A DNA stretch of 64,000 nt from Rhodoferax sp. (GCF_013297935.1 NZ_JAAFIX010000006.1:116617-180616), one strand, 5' to 3'; shown: positions 1 through 9,061, counted from the first letter of the stretch. The notes: a model not told the origin generated them from the sequence alone. Numbers and translations: made by a program.

Positions 1-579
1 CCACAGGCGCTTGAGGGCGGGAACATCCCGCCGCCGGATGGCGTCTTGCAGGTCCGAGAAGCGTGCATCGTCTTCCAGGGCCTGAGCCCAAGCGGCTGCC
101 ACTTCCTGAAAAATGGCGGGAAGGTCGCTCAGGGCGGCTGCGTAGTGGGTTTCGCCTTCGAGGTCGATCACCGTGCTGCCGGAGGCGGGGGTGAGCGGGT
201 TGGGGAAGTCGCGGGTTTGCAGACCGAGTTGATTCACATAGTGATAGAACGCGGTGCCGGAGACCGGAAAACGCATGCCGCCCAGCTCGGCCACGGTGTT
301 GCGGGTGCCTTCAAACACCTGCGAACGCAGGCGGCCGCCCATTTTGGAGGCTTCGTAGATCACCGGCTTGAGGCCGAGTTTCATCAACTCGTAGGCGGCC
401 ACCATGCCGGCCATGCCGGCACCCACAATGGCGACCTCTTCCCCCAGGCAGTGGGGCGGCAATTGCCCTAAGCCGGCGGGGTGCGCGATCCAGTCGTCAA
501 AAGCGAAGGGAAAGTCGGGTCCGAAGATGGTGACCGGAGGCCGCTGCCCGGTTGCGTGGTGTGTGCTGTGCTCGCCCAT
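1..579 (-). CDS. davB: Lysine 2-monooxygenase-like flavin amine oxidase (partial)
   Basis: Only the first 193 codons are in the window; the gene runs off the left edge. The visible part is a flavin amine oxidase N-terminus: GPDFPFAFDDW at residues 20-30, a dinucleotide-binding VAIVGAGMAG with GxGxxG at 53-58, then YEASKMGGRLRSQ, which usually contacts FAD. From memory this is close to Pseudomonas DavB, the L-lysine 2-monooxygenase that oxidatively decarboxylates lysine to 5-aminopentanamide. Tryptophan and phenylalanine 2-monooxygenases are the alternatives. The divergent gcdH and nearby CoA transferase favour lysine, since that pathway continues through glutarate and glutaryl-CoA. The start is the ATG after which the family pattern begins at once. 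Confidence 0.72.
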   Translation of the reverse strand, partial: MGEHSTHHATGQRPPVTIFGPDFPFAFDDWIAHPAGLGQLPPHCLGEEVAIVGAGMAGMVAAYELMKLGLKPVIYEASKMGGRLRSQVFEGTRNTVAELGGMRFPVSGTAFYHYVNQLGLQTRDFPNPLTPASGSTVIDLEGETHYAAALSDLPAIFQEVAAAWAQALEDDARFSDLQDAIRRRDVPALKRLW

Positions 580-611
580 GGCCAAAGCCCCTCCAAGAAA
601 ACCGGCACTAT

Positions 612-672
612 GGCATAGCTATGCGCGAATCGCAACAGTGGACGCAAATTTCGCTGATATATAGCGAAATTT
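612..672. promoter_or_regulatory. Divergent control region with two palindromes
   Basis: The 198-bp gap between the divergent monooxygenase and gcdH holds two symmetric sites. At 613-624 there is a perfect 12-bp palindrome GCATAGCTATGC. At 646-655 and 663-672 are 10-bp arms AAATTTCGCT and AGCGAAATTT around a 7-bp AT-rich spacer. Their place between two genes of one probable pathway suggests operators for a shared regulator, perhaps an Lrp- or LysR-type protein. No dedicated regulator is visible next to them, and binding is inferred only from symmetry. Confidence 0.45.
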
Positions 673-777
673 AGATTAAAGTATTTCTAAAACTCATAAC
701 TGTGTGCGTAAGCCTTGATTGCGGGATGCTGTGCCCGCGGCTACCATCGGCACTCCCTATTTCGCTTTGGAGCTCCC

Positions 778-1974
778 ATGTCGCACGCCGCCTTCAACTG
801 GCAAGACCCGTTTTTGCTGGACAGCCAACTCTCGGACGATGAGCGCATGGTGCGCGACGCCGCAGCGGCTTATTGCCAGGACAAGTTGCTCCCCCGCGTG
901 ACCCAAGCCTTCCGGGACGGCAGCACCGACCCGGCCATCTTCCGGGAAATGGGAGCCTTAGGGCTGCTCGGCCCCACCATCCCCGAGCAATACGGCGGCC
1001 CCGGCTTGAACTACGTGGCCTACGGTTTGATTGCCCGCGAGGTGGAGCGGGTCGACAGCGGCTACCGCAGCATGATGAGCGTGCAGAGCAGCTTGGTGAT
1101 GGTGCCTATCTTCGAGTTCGGCACCGAGGCCCAGCGCCAGAAGTACCTGCCCAAACTGGCCACCGGCGAGTGGATTGGTTGTTTCGGCCTGACCGAGCCG
1201 GACCACGGCTCCGACCCCCAGAGCATGGCCACCCGCGCCCACAAGGTAGCGGGCGGCTACAAGCTCAGTGGCAGCAAGATGTGGATCAGCAACAGCCCCA
1301 TTGCCGATGTGTTTGTGGTGTGGGCCAAAGAGGTCAGCGAGTCCGGTGCCGTGGGGCCTATCCGAGGCTTCGTGCTGGAGAAGGGCATGCCGGGCCTGAG
1401 TGCGCCGGCAATTCACGGCAAGGTGGGCTTGCGCGCCAGCATCACCGGCGAGATCGTCATGGATGGTGTGTTTTGCCCCGAAGAAAACGCCTTCCCCGAG
1501 ATCCGTGGCCTCAAAGGGCCGTTCACCTGCCTCAACAGCGCGCGCTATGGCATTGCCTGGGGTGCACTGGGCGCGGCCGAGGACTGCTGGCTGCGCTCCC
1601 GCCAGTACACGCTGGATCGCAAGCAGTTCGGCCGCCCGCTCGCGGCCAACCAGCTGATTCAAAAGAAGCTGGCCGACATGCAGACCGAAATCGCGCTGGG
1701 CCTGCAAGGCTGCCTGCGCCTGGGTCGCATGAAAGACGAGGGCACGGCGGCGGTAGAAATTACCTCCATCCTCAAGCGCAACTCCTGCGGCAAGGCCCTG
1801 GACATTGCCCGCCTGGCCCGCGACATGATGGGCGGCAACGGCATCAGCGACGAGTTTGGTGTGGCGCGTCACCTCGTCAATTTGGAGGTGGTCAACACCT
1901 ATGAAGGCACGCACGACATTCACGCCCTGATCCTGGGGCGTGCGCAAACCGGTATTGCGGCGTTTGCCAACTGA
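778..1974 (+). CDS. gcdH: Glutaryl-CoA dehydrogenase
   Basis: A 398-residue acyl-CoA dehydrogenase that oxidatively decarboxylates glutaryl-CoA to crotonyl-CoA using FAD. It carries [13 protein letters not shown], typical of glutaryl-CoA dehydrogenases, the flavin-binding stretch [14 protein letters not shown], and near the C-terminus [10 protein letters not shown], whose Glu376 is the expected catalytic base. Length fits the family. The ATG at 778 is preferred over an upstream TTG at 715 because [15 protein letters not shown] is the usual N-terminus and GGAG lies just before it. Divergent from the lysine monooxygenase, it probably serves lysine degradation. A GC-rich hairpin follows the stop codon. 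Confidence 0.93.
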   Translation: MSHAAFNWQDPFLLDSQLSDDERMVRDAAAAYCQDKLLPRVTQAFRDGSTDPAIFREMGALGLLGPTIPEQYGGPGLNYVAYGLIAREVERVDSGYRSMMSVQSSLVMVPIFEFGTEAQRQKYLPKLATGEWIGCFGLTEPDHGSDPQSMATRAHKVAGGYKLSGSKMWISNSPIADVFVVWAKEVSESGAVGPIRGFVLEKGMPGLSAPAIHGKVGLRASITGEIVMDGVFCPEENAFPEIRGLKGPFTCLNSARYGIAWGALGAAEDCWLRSRQYTLDRKQFGRPLAANQLIQKKLADMQTEIALGLQGCLRLGRMKDEGTAAVEITSILKRNSCGKALDIARLARDMMGGNGISDEFGVARHLVNLEVVNTYEGTHDIHALILGRAQTGIAAFAN

Positions 1975-1988
1975 AGCGGGTTCAACCC

Positions 1989-2010
1989 CATGCCCCGGCG
2001 GTGGGGCATG
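1989..2010 (+). terminator. Hairpin after gcdH
   Basis: An 8-bp perfect stem CATGCCCC / GGGGCATG with a 6-nt loop lies 15 bp after the gcdH stop codon. There is no T-run after it, so it is either a weak terminator or an mRNA 3'-end stabiliser. Confidence 0.35.
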
Positions 2011-2049
2011 GCATAAACTCCGGCGCAACTTGTTCGTGTCTGAGACTGC

Positions 2050-3081
2050 ATGCCCGCCACCCCTGATTCCGCCGCTACCTTGAGCCAAGAGCCCGTGACC
2101 CTGCTGGAGGTCGCGAAGGTGGCCGGCGTGTCGCCGAGCACGGTGTCCCGCATTTTGAACGGCACTGCCAAAGTGGCGCCTGCCAAGCGGGAAGCGGTGG
2201 AGGCCGCGATTGCACAGCTCAAATTCCGCCCCAACATTTTTGCCCGCAGCCTGAAAACCGGCATCACCATGACGGTGGGGGTGCTCACCCAGTCGATCGA
2301 GAGCCAGTTTTACTCGCGCGCACTCAAGGGCATTGAAGTGGGGCTGGAGGCCAGCGGACACTCCCCCATCATTGTGAGCGGCCACTGGAATGCGGCGACC
2401 GATGTCGCCAGCCTCAAGCTGCTCACCTCGCGGCGGGTGGACGGGGTGATTATTTTGACCAGTGACATCGCAGATTCCGATGTGCTGCAGGTGGCGACCC
2501 AGCAGCCTGTCGTCATAACCGAGCGCGACCTCGAAGGCCCGAACCTGCGCTCTATCCATGTCGACCAGAAATTCGGCGGCTATCTCGCTACCCGCCATTT
2601 GCTGTCTTTAGGGCACACCCGTATCGCCCACATCGCAGGCGTGGAGAACCGGGCTGACGCGCAGGGCCGCTACCTTGGCTATCTGGAGGCCCATGCCGAG
2701 GCAGGTGTGGAGCCGGACCCGCGCCTCCTGGTGCGTGGCAATTTCACCGACAAGGGCGGTCACTTGGCCGCGCAGCGTCTGATCGGTAGCGGCGTCCCGT
2801 TCTCTGCCATTTTTTGCGCTAACGACGACACCGCGCTCGGCGCACGCCTAGCGCTCTATCAGCGGGGCCTGCGGGTGCCGGAAGATGTGTCGCTGGTGGG
2901 GTTTGACGACATGCCCACTTCCAGCTTCATGACGCCGCCGCTGACCAGCGTGCGCCAGCCGGTGTACGAGGTGGGCCTGTATGCCGCCCGCATGCTGCTG
3001 GACATGATGGGCTACCCCGCAGAGGCCGTGCAACTGCCCCCGCTGGAGCTCATGGTGCGCGAGACCACGCGCCAGGTTTAG
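2050..3081 (+). CDS. LacI-family transcriptional regulator
   Basis: A 343-residue LacI/GalR repressor. The helix-turn-helix is at about residues 17-42 (LLEVAKVAGVSPSTVSRIL), followed by the hinge helix and a periplasmic-binding-protein-like sensor domain (VGVLTQSIESQFYSRALKG through GFDDMPTSSFMTPPLTSVRQP). It converges with the beta-glucosidase gene, the two overlapping by 4 bp at their stop codons. A LacI-type operator sits in front of that beta-glucosidase, so the likely role is sugar-responsive repression of it. The effector is unknown but is probably a glucoside or its hydrolysis product. The pair interrupts what looks like a glutaryl-CoA gene set. Confidence 0.9.
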   Translation: MPATPDSAATLSQEPVTLLEVAKVAGVSPSTVSRILNGTAKVAPAKREAVEAAIAQLKFRPNIFARSLKTGITMTVGVLTQSIESQFYSRALKGIEVGLEASGHSPIIVSGHWNAATDVASLKLLTSRRVDGVIILTSDIADSDVLQVATQQPVVITERDLEGPNLRSIHVDQKFGGYLATRHLLSLGHTRIAHIAGVENRADAQGRYLGYLEAHAEAGVEPDPRLLVRGNFTDKGGHLAAQRLIGSGVPFSAIFCANDDTALGARLALYQRGLRVPEDVSLVGFDDMPTSSFMTPPLTSVRQPVYEVGLYAARMLLDMMGYPAEAVQLPPLELMVRETTRQV

Positions 3082-4409
3082 CGGGCGCGCTGGCTGGCAA
3101 TGAATTCGCGGTAGCGCAGGGCACTGTCTTTCAGGGTGCGCGCTTGGGTGGCGTAGTCCACATGCACCAGGCCGAAGCGTTTGTCATAGCCGCTGGCCCA
3201 TTCGAAGTTGTCCATCAGGCTCCAGTAGAAGAAGCCGCGCACATCCACGCCCGCGGCCATGGCCTCGTGCAGGGCTTGCAGGTGGGTTTGCATGTAGGCC
3301 TGACGGCCGGGGTCGCTCACCCGGCAATCGACCACGGTGTCGGCCTCGGCAAAGCCGTTTTCGGTGATGAAGATGGGGGGCAGGGTGTAGTCGCGGTGGA
3401 TGCCTTGCAGCAAGTCGTTCAGGCCGCGGGCGTAGTTTTCCCAGCCCATGTCTGACACGCCGTCCACGTTGGGCGCGGGCACGGGCGGTGTGCTGGTGCT
3501 GGCCCAGATGCGGGTGTAGTAGTTGATGCCCAGAAAGTCGAGCGGCTGGGCAATGATGTCGAAGTCACCGGCCTCCATGTTGTCGGGCTGCGCCAGCTCC
3601 GGCCCCTGGGGGTAGGCCTTCTTGAAAATAGGGTCCATGTACCAGCGTACAAAGCGGTCGTACTCGCGCTGCGCACGCACTTGGTCGGCAGGGCTGTCGG
3701 TGGCGGCGGTGGTAGGGGACTGGTTCAGCACAATGCCCAGCGGTGCTTTGACACCCGCTGCGCGCATGGATTGCAAGGCCAGCCCGTGCGAGAGCAGCAG
3801 GTTGTGCGACACCCGCAGCATGGCGGGCACGTCTTTTTTGCCGGGAGCAAAGATGCCCATGTCGTAGCCCAGTGTGGCGGTGCACCAGGGCTCGTTGTGG
3901 GTGGCAATACTGGCCACCCGGCTGCCCAGCAGGCGGCCCATGCGCTCGGCATAGTCGGCAAAGCGGTAGGCGGTATCGCGGGCTTCCCAGCCTTGCTGCA
4001 GGTCTTGCAGGCCTTGCGGAAGGTCCCAGTGGTAGAGGGTGGCGTAGGGCGCAATGCCGCGCTTGAGCAAACCGTCGACCAGACGCTCGTAAAAGTCCAG
4101 GCCTGCGGTGTTCCAGCCACCGTAGCCGAGCGGCTGCACGCGGGACCAGGCGATGGAGAAGCGGTAGCTGTCCACGCCCAGACTCTGAATCATGTCGAGG
4201 TCGGACTCCAGCCGGTTGTAGTGGTCGCAGGCTACATCGCCGGTGTCGCCGTGCACCACTTTGCCGGGGGTGTGCGAGAAAGTGTCCCAGATGGAGGGGG
4301 CCCGCCCGTCCTGCGCGGCGGCGCCTTCGATCTGGTAGGCGCTGGTGGCAACGCCCCAACGGAAATCGGAGGGAAAAGGGGGCAGGGGGAATGTCTCGGG
4401 AGAGGTCAC
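3078..4409 (-). CDS. Family 1 beta-glucosidase
   Basis: A GH1 retaining glycosidase of 443 residues with no signal peptide, so cytoplasmic, hydrolysing beta-glucosides and possibly other beta-glycosides. Motifs in order are FRWGVATSAYQIEG at the N-terminus, LYHWDLPQGLQD, THNEPWC with the acid/base Glu173, ITENGF with nucleophile Glu350, and YWSLMDNFEWASGYDKRFG. An ATG lies 24 bp further upstream, but the GTG chosen here is preceded by AAGGA at a 6-nt spacing and gives the usual N-terminus; the longer start is possible. It is convergent with its probable LacI regulator, and no transporter gene is adjacent. Confidence 0.93.
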   Translation of the reverse strand: MTSPETFPLPPFPSDFRWGVATSAYQIEGAAAQDGRAPSIWDTFSHTPGKVVHGDTGDVACDHYNRLESDLDMIQSLGVDSYRFSIAWSRVQPLGYGGWNTAGLDFYERLVDGLLKRGIAPYATLYHWDLPQGLQDLQQGWEARDTAYRFADYAERMGRLLGSRVASIATHNEPWCTATLGYDMGIFAPGKKDVPAMLRVSHNLLLSHGLALQSMRAAGVKAPLGIVLNQSPTTAATDSPADQVRAQREYDRFVRWYMDPIFKKAYPQGPELAQPDNMEAGDFDIIAQPLDFLGINYYTRIWASTSTPPVPAPNVDGVSDMGWENYARGLNDLLQGIHRDYTLPPIFITENGFAEADTVVDCRVSDPGRQAYMQTHLQALHEAMAAGVDVRGFFYWSLMDNFEWASGYDKRFGLVHVDYATQARTLKDSALRYREFIASQRAR

Positions 4410-4434
4410 GGGGTGTCCTTGCATTATTCTCATT

Positions 4435-4448
4435 TGAAATCGTTTTCA
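4435..4448 (-). promoter_or_regulatory. LacI-type operator of the beta-glucosidase gene
   Basis: TGAAATCGTTTTCA is a near-perfect 14-bp palindrome (12 of 14 positions symmetric) with the central CG typical of LacI-family operators. It lies 26-39 bp before the GTG start of the beta-glucosidase. The adjacent LacI-family protein is the obvious candidate to bind it. It also lies 82 bp ahead of the CoA-transferase gene, which could be affected. Confidence 0.6.
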
Positions 4449-4530
4449 GGTGCGGATTTTACGGGCGAAACACCGCCTGTCAAACCCACTGCAGAAGCTA
4501 CTATGGAAGCCCCCCTGCACGGAAGCCGGT

Positions 4531-5823
4531 ATGACCCTCCCCACCCCTCGCCAAGGCGCCTTGTCGCACCTCAAAGTTCTGGACTTGTCCCGCGTATTGG
4601 CCGGCCCATGGTGCACCCAGATGCTGGCCGACCTGGGGGCCGATGTGGTCAAGGTGGAGCGCCCCATAGCGGGCGATGACACCCGCCACTGGGGCCCGCC
4701 CTTCATGCCCGACACCGACGGTCAGCCCACACCGCACGCCACCTATTTCACCGCGTGCAACCGGAACAAACGCTCGGTCACTATCGATATGTCCACGCTG
4801 GAAGGGCAGGGCCTGATCCAGCAGATGGCGTTGCAAAGCGACATTCTGGTAGAGAACTTCAAGGTCGGCGGGTTGGCCCACTACGGGCTGGACTACGCCA
4901 GCCTGAAGGCCCTGAACCCGCGGCTGATCTATTGCTCCATCACCGGCTTCGGCCAGACCGGCCCGTACGCCGAGCGGGCGGGCTACGACCTGATGATCCA
5001 GGCCATGAGCGGCATGATGAGCATCACCGGCCGGGCCGACGGTGCGCCCGGCGGCGGGCCCCAACGGGCGGGAGTGGCGATTACCGATGTGTTTACCGGC
5101 ATTTACGCCACCAGCGCCATCTTGGCGGCGGTGGAAATGCGGCACCGCACCGGCGAGGGACAGCACATTGATATGGCGCTGCTGGACGTGGGCATGGCCA
5201 TTCTGGCCAACCAGGCCGCGGGCTTTATCAACACCGGAGCCGAGCCGCAGCGCATGGGCAACGCCCACCCCAGCCTCGTGCCCTACCAGGACTTTCCCAC
5301 GCTGGACGGCGCCATGTTGCTGGCGATAGGTAACGATGGCCAGTTCGCCCGCTTTTGCGCCGCAGCCGGCCGGCCGGAGTGGGCGCAAGACGCGCGCTTC
5401 ACCACCAACACGCTGCGGGTGGAGCACCGTGCCACCCTCGTGCCCCTCATGAGCGAGACCACCCGAACCCGCACCACGGCCGACTGGATCGCGCTGCTCG
5501 AAGACAAAGCCGTGCCTTGCGGCCCCATCAACACCCTGGCCAGTGCCTTTGCAGACCCGCAGGTCCAAGCCCGTGGTTTGGTGCTAAAACAGCCTTTGGC
5601 CAAGACAAATAGTGCGCCTGATGCTCCTGAAAGCATAGCAAATGACATGAAAAAGGGGGCTGCAGAAATCCGCACCGTGGCAAGCCCTATGCGCTTGTCC
5701 GCCGCACCGGTGCAGCTGCGTTATGCGCCGCCTGCGCTAGGCGAGCACACCACCGAGGTGCTGCAGGAACTGGGTCTGGACGCTGCGCGCATCCAGTCCC
5801 TGCAGCAACAGGGCGTTGTCTAA
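4531..5823 (+). CDS. Class III (CaiB/BaiF) CoA transferase, probable glutarate CoA-transferase
   Basis: A 430-residue family III CoA transferase that moves CoA between acids through an aspartyl-CoA thioester. Seen are LKVLDLSRVLAGPWCTQML at the N-terminus, ADVVKVERP, the CNRNKRSV stretch, and GQHIDMALLDVG with Asp214/Asp219, one of which should be catalytic. The ATG at 4531 follows GGAAG and matches the family start. Nearby gcdH and lysine monooxygenase suggest succinyl-CoA:glutarate CoA transfer, as for GcdG. That specificity is inferred from context, not from sequence. Residues about 354-371 near the C-terminus (LAKTNSAPDAPESIAN) are encoded by a dispersed repeat and are probably a tolerated insertion. 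Confidence 0.88.
   Translation: MTLPTPRQGALSHLKVLDLSRVLAGPWCTQMLADLGADVVKVERPIAGDDTRHWGPPFMPDTDGQPTPHATYFTACNRNKRSVTIDMSTLEGQGLIQQMALQSDILVENFKVGGLAHYGLDYASLKALNPRLIYCSITGFGQTGPYAERAGYDLMIQAMSGMMSITGRADGAPGGGPQRAGVAITDVFTGIYATSAILAAVEMRHRTGEGQHIDMALLDVGMAILANQAAGFINTGAEPQRMGNAHPSLVPYQDFPTLDGAMLLAIGNDGQFARFCAAAGRPEWAQDARFTTNTLRVEHRATLVPLMSETTRTRTTADWIALLEDKAVPCGPINTLASAFADPQVQARGLVLKQPLAKTNSAPDAPESIANDMKKGAAEIRTVASPMRLSAAPVQLRYAPPALGEHTTEVLQELGLDAARIQSLQQQGVV
5592..5641 (-). repeat. Dispersed 51-bp repeat, copy inside the CoA transferase gene
   Basis: A copy of the bipartite stem-loop repeat found throughout this window, in frame inside the CoA-transferase gene. Read on the minus strand it has TTGCTATG, CAGGAGC, GGCGCACTATT and ending CCAAAGGC at the expected spacing. 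This copy is 50 bp. Confidence 0.7.
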
Positions 5824-5835
5824 GTCAGTGGGCCT

Positions 5836-7815
5836 TTAGGCCGGCTTGCCCAGGGTTTCCCAGCGCTCCAGCGCTTCCATCAAGGCCTCGTCAATCGCGG
5901 CGTTGCGCTCACTCAGGGCAATCGCACGCGCGTTATCGCTGGCGTAGAGGCTGCCGTCGGCCAAAGCTTCGGTGATGTCCTTTTGCTCGGCTTCCAGCGC
6001 GGCAATCTGGTCGGGCAGGGCGTCGAGCTCGCGCTGCTCTTTGAAGCTGAGCTTTTTGGCCTTGGTGGGGGCCGGTGCCACAGGGGCAGTGGCATTCACC
6101 TTGGCGCTGGCTTGCTCCTGTTTTTGTAGCTGCTCGCGCTCGTAGTTAAAGGGCTTAGCCGTGGTTTTACCAAGAGCAGCATTGATTTCGTTGGCACGCT
6201 TGGTCTGGATCAGCCAGTCGCTCACGCCGCCTTCGTACTCGCGCCACCTCGCATCACCCTCGTAGGCAATGGTGCTGGTGACCACGTTGTCGAGGAAGGT
6301 CCGGTCGTGACTGACCAAAAACACCGTGCCGTCGTAGCTTTGCAGCAGGTCTTCTAGCAGTTCCAGGGTGTCGATGTCCAGGTCGTTGGTCGGCTCGTCC
6401 AGCACCAGCACGTTGGCGGGGCGGGCAAACAGGCGGGCCAGCAGCAAGCGGTTGCGCTCACCACCACTCAAGGAGCGCACCGGCGAGGTAGCACGCGCGG
6501 GGGAGAACAAAAAGTCGCCCAGGTAGCTTTTGCGGTGCTTCTTCTGGTTGCCGATTTCAATCCACTCTGAGCCGGGGCTGATGAAGTCTTCCAGCGTGGC
6601 GTCCATGTCCAGCGCGTTGCGCATCTGGTCGAAGTACGCCACGGTCACGTTCGAGCCCAGGCGCACCGTGCCCCAGGGGCTGTGGCCCGGCTCGGGTTTG
6701 GGCGCGTTGGCGGGCGCCGGGTCGGGCTGGTGCTCGCCCAAGATGAGCTTGAGCAGCGTGGTTTTGCCCGCGCCGTTGGGGCCCAGGAGGCCGATTTTGT
6801 CGCCGCGCAGAATGGTGGCGGTGAAGTCGCGCACGATCTGGCGCTCTTGCTCGGTGCCCACGCCAAAGGTCTTGCTCACATGCACCATCTCGGAGACCAG
6901 CTTGCCGCTCTTGTCGCCGCTGTTCACGTCCATGTTCACGCTGCCCACGACGTCGCGGCGGGCTTCACGGTTGGCGCGCAGTTCGCCAAGGCGGTTGATC
7001 CGCGCGGTGGCGCGGGTGCGGCGGGCTTCTACGCCCTTGCGGATCCACACCTCTTCTTGCGCCAGCAGCTTGTCGGCCTTGGCGTTGATGATGGCTTCTT
7101 GCGCCAACTGCTCTTCTTTTTGCAGCAGGTAGGCGGCAAAGTTTCCGGGGTAGCTCATCAGCTTGCCGCGGTCGAGTTCCACGATACGGGTCGCCACATT
7201 GTCGAGGAACGAGCGGTCGTGGGTGATGGTGATGATGGAGCCCTTGAATTCCTTGAGCAGGCCTTCGAGCCACTCAATCGAGTCCAGGTCCAGGTGGTTG
7301 GTCGGCTCGTCGAGCAGCAACACGTCGGGCTGGGCCACCAGTGCCTGGGCCAGGGCCACGCGCTTCTTGGTCCCGCCGGAGAGGGTGTTGACCACCGCAT
7401 CGGGGTTCAGGTGCAGGCGCTGCAGCGTCTCATTCACGCGCTGCTCCCAGTTCCAACCGTCCAGGGTTTCGATCTCACTTTGCATGGCGTCAAGGTCGCC
7501 CTCGCCCGCGCAATACAGCTCAATCAGGCCGATCACCCTCTCCAAGCCTGCGCGTACAGCTACAAAAATTGTAGCGTCTGCGTCGAGCACGGGCTCTTGC
7601 GCCACGTAGGCGATGCGGGTGCCGCCCTGCACTTGCAGGGTGCCGTCGTCGGGCTTTTCCATGCCGCCCAGAATTTTGAGCATGGAGGATTTGCCGGCGC
7701 CGTTGCGGCCGATCAGGCCGACGCGCTCCTGCGTTTCAAGGGAAAAATCAGCGTGGTCGAGGAGGGGGACGTGCCCGAATGCCAGCTGGGCGTCAAGAAG
7801 GGTAATAAGTGCCAT
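5836..7815 (-). CDS. uup: ABC-F ATPase Uup
   Basis: A 659-residue ABC-F protein with two ATPase domains and no membrane segments. The first has GLIGRNGAGKSSML and LSGGTKKRVALAQAL, the second GLLGPNGAGKTTLL and LSGGERNRLLLARLF, with the ABC-F linker between them. The C-terminal 100 residues are a charged coiled coil (KAKKLSFKEQRELDALPDQ), the DNA/ribosome-associated tail typical of Uup rather than EttA. Known Uup proteins act on the ribosome and reduce precise transposon excision. MALITLLDAQ is the canonical start; the frame stays open 23 codons upstream but that part is not conserved. A half copy of the dispersed repeat lies in domain 1. Confidence 0.93.
   Translation of the reverse strand: MALITLLDAQLAFGHVPLLDHADFSLETQERVGLIGRNGAGKSSMLKILGGMEKPDDGTLQVQGGTRIAYVAQEPVLDADATIFVAVRAGLERVIGLIELYCAGEGDLDAMQSEIETLDGWNWEQRVNETLQRLHLNPDAVVNTLSGGTKKRVALAQALVAQPDVLLLDEPTNHLDLDSIEWLEGLLKEFKGSIITITHDRSFLDNVATRIVELDRGKLMSYPGNFAAYLLQKEEQLAQEAIINAKADKLLAQEEVWIRKGVEARRTRATARINRLGELRANREARRDVVGSVNMDVNSGDKSGKLVSEMVHVSKTFGVGTEQERQIVRDFTATILRGDKIGLLGPNGAGKTTLLKLILGEHQPDPAPANAPKPEPGHSPWGTVRLGSNVTVAYFDQMRNALDMDATLEDFISPGSEWIEIGNQKKHRKSYLGDFLFSPARATSPVRSLSGGERNRLLLARLFARPANVLVLDEPTNDLDIDTLELLEDLLQSYDGTVFLVSHDRTFLDNVVTSTIAYEGDARWREYEGGVSDWLIQTKRANEINAALGKTTAKPFNYEREQLQKQEQASAKVNATAPVAPAPTKAKKLSFKEQRELDALPDQIAALEAEQKDITEALADGSLYASDNARAIALSERNAAIDEALMEALERWETLGKPA
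7549..7577 (-). repeat. Half copy of the dispersed repeat inside uup
   Basis: On the minus strand GCTACAATTTTTGTAGC forms the first hairpin of the repeat, followed by the GCGCA block. The second half is missing. It encodes part of the segment ATIFVAVRAG. Confidence 0.5.
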
Positions 7816-7885
7816 GTGGCGGCGATTATCCCAGCACCGGCAAAAGCCCCGCAGACCGGCGTCCGGCCGCGGTGGGCAGGGCAAG

Positions 7886-9061
7886 TCAAATCACCCGGTT
7901 ACGCCCGCGCTGCTTGGCAAGGTAGAGGGCTTTGTCGGCTTCGTTGTACAGGTAGTCGAAGGTCCGCCCCTCTTCGGCGGTGGCGCTGGTCAAGCCGATG
8001 CTGGCGGTGACCTGAATGCGGGTGCCTTGCCATTCAATATGGCTGACTTCCAGTCGCTGCCGGATTTTTTCTGCAATCCGGCGTCCCGCGTCTGCGGAGG
8101 TGTGGGGCAAGAGCACGATGAACTCCTCTCCGCCCAGTCGACCCACCAAGTCGGTGCTCCGCACGGATTGCACCATGGTCTGGGACACGTGGCGCAACAC
8201 CGCGTCGCCGGCCGGATGGCCCCAGGTGTCGTTGATGCGCTTGAAGTGGTCCAGGTCCAACAATAGGATCGTGGTGGCGCTGCCCTGGCGTTGTGCGCGC
8301 TTGAGTTCATTGGTACTCAGTTCCACAAACGTGTTGCGGTTGAAGAGGCCGGTCAAGCCGTCCTGGCGGGTCAGGCGCTCCAGCTCGCGCTGCTTGACCA
8401 TGAGTTCGCTGTGGGCCTTGTCCAGTTGCTGTTTTTGGTAGGCGATGGTGCTGAACTTGCGCCACAGCAGCACCGATATGCACCAGGCAATGATGCAGAC
8501 CGCCAGCGCATTGATACGGTTGTGCAGCAGCCAATCTGCGTTGTGCTGGGTGTGACGCAGTAGCAGGGCAAGGGCAATCCAAGCGCCGCCATACAGCACC
8601 GCTGCGACCTGGGGGCGCATAAACACGGCCAGCGCGGTGACCGTGCAAGTAATGAAGAAGGGGGTGATATTGGGCGTGACCGACTGGTCGATGACCACAA
8701 TGGCAACCGAGAACCCGATCCCGATCGTGAGGGTGAAAATCGGCAGCCACCGTCCGGGCCACGAGCGGTAGCGATGCTCCAGAGCCCGCGCCGCTAGCCC
8801 GCAAAGAAACAACGATATCCCCATGGCGACATGCACCAGACACTGCCAAAGTTTCCAGCGGTAGGTAGAGTCCGCGTCGGGCGCAGTGAGCGCCAACCAA
8901 AGAAAAATCAGGGCAAAAACACCGTTCATGCCGGCGACGACAGGTGCGAACAGGCGGGTGTTGTGCAAATTGTTCGCGTGAACCTGATCCAGTACCAGGC
9001 TGTACTCGGAGTTCCAACGCTCTAAGGTGCGTCGCAGATCGCGGACGGGAGTGGTATTCAT
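7886..9061 (-). CDS. Membrane-bound diguanylate cyclase (GGDEF)
   Basis: A 391-residue protein with about six N-terminal membrane segments (residues 30-215), a short coiled coil, then a GGDEF domain that makes cyclic di-GMP from two GTP. The active-site loop reads RLGGEEF (GGEEF at 310-314), a permitted variant, and RSTD five residues before it is an intact RxxD product-inhibition site. DGLTGLFNRNTF opens the domain. No PAS or other soluble sensor is present, so sensing would be through the membrane part. The ATG at 9061 is preferred to a longer frame without conservation. The MSHA ATPase later in the window appears to bind c-di-GMP, but a direct link is only inference. Confidence 0.93.
   Translation of the reverse strand: MNTTPVRDLRRTLERWNSEYSLVLDQVHANNLHNTRLFAPVVAGMNGVFALIFLWLALTAPDADSTYRWKLWQCLVHVAMGISLFLCGLAARALEHRYRSWPGRWLPIFTLTIGIGFSVAIVVIDQSVTPNITPFFITCTVTALAVFMRPQVAAVLYGGAWIALALLLRHTQHNADWLLHNRINALAVCIIAWCISVLLWRKFSTIAYQKQQLDKAHSELMVKQRELERLTRQDGLTGLFNRNTFVELSTNELKRAQRQGSATTILLLDLDHFKRINDTWGHPAGDAVLRHVSQTMVQSVRSTDLVGRLGGEEFIVLLPHTSADAGRRIAEKIRQRLEVSHIEWQGTRIQVTASIGLTSATAEEGRTFDYLYNEADKALYLAKQRGRNRVI

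Noticed and set aside
958..2598. 546-codon open frame on the minus strand over gcdH and the LacI gene
   Set aside because: It is the antisense shadow of two well-supported genes in GC-rich DNA; the translation is His/Ala/Gly-rich with no domain.
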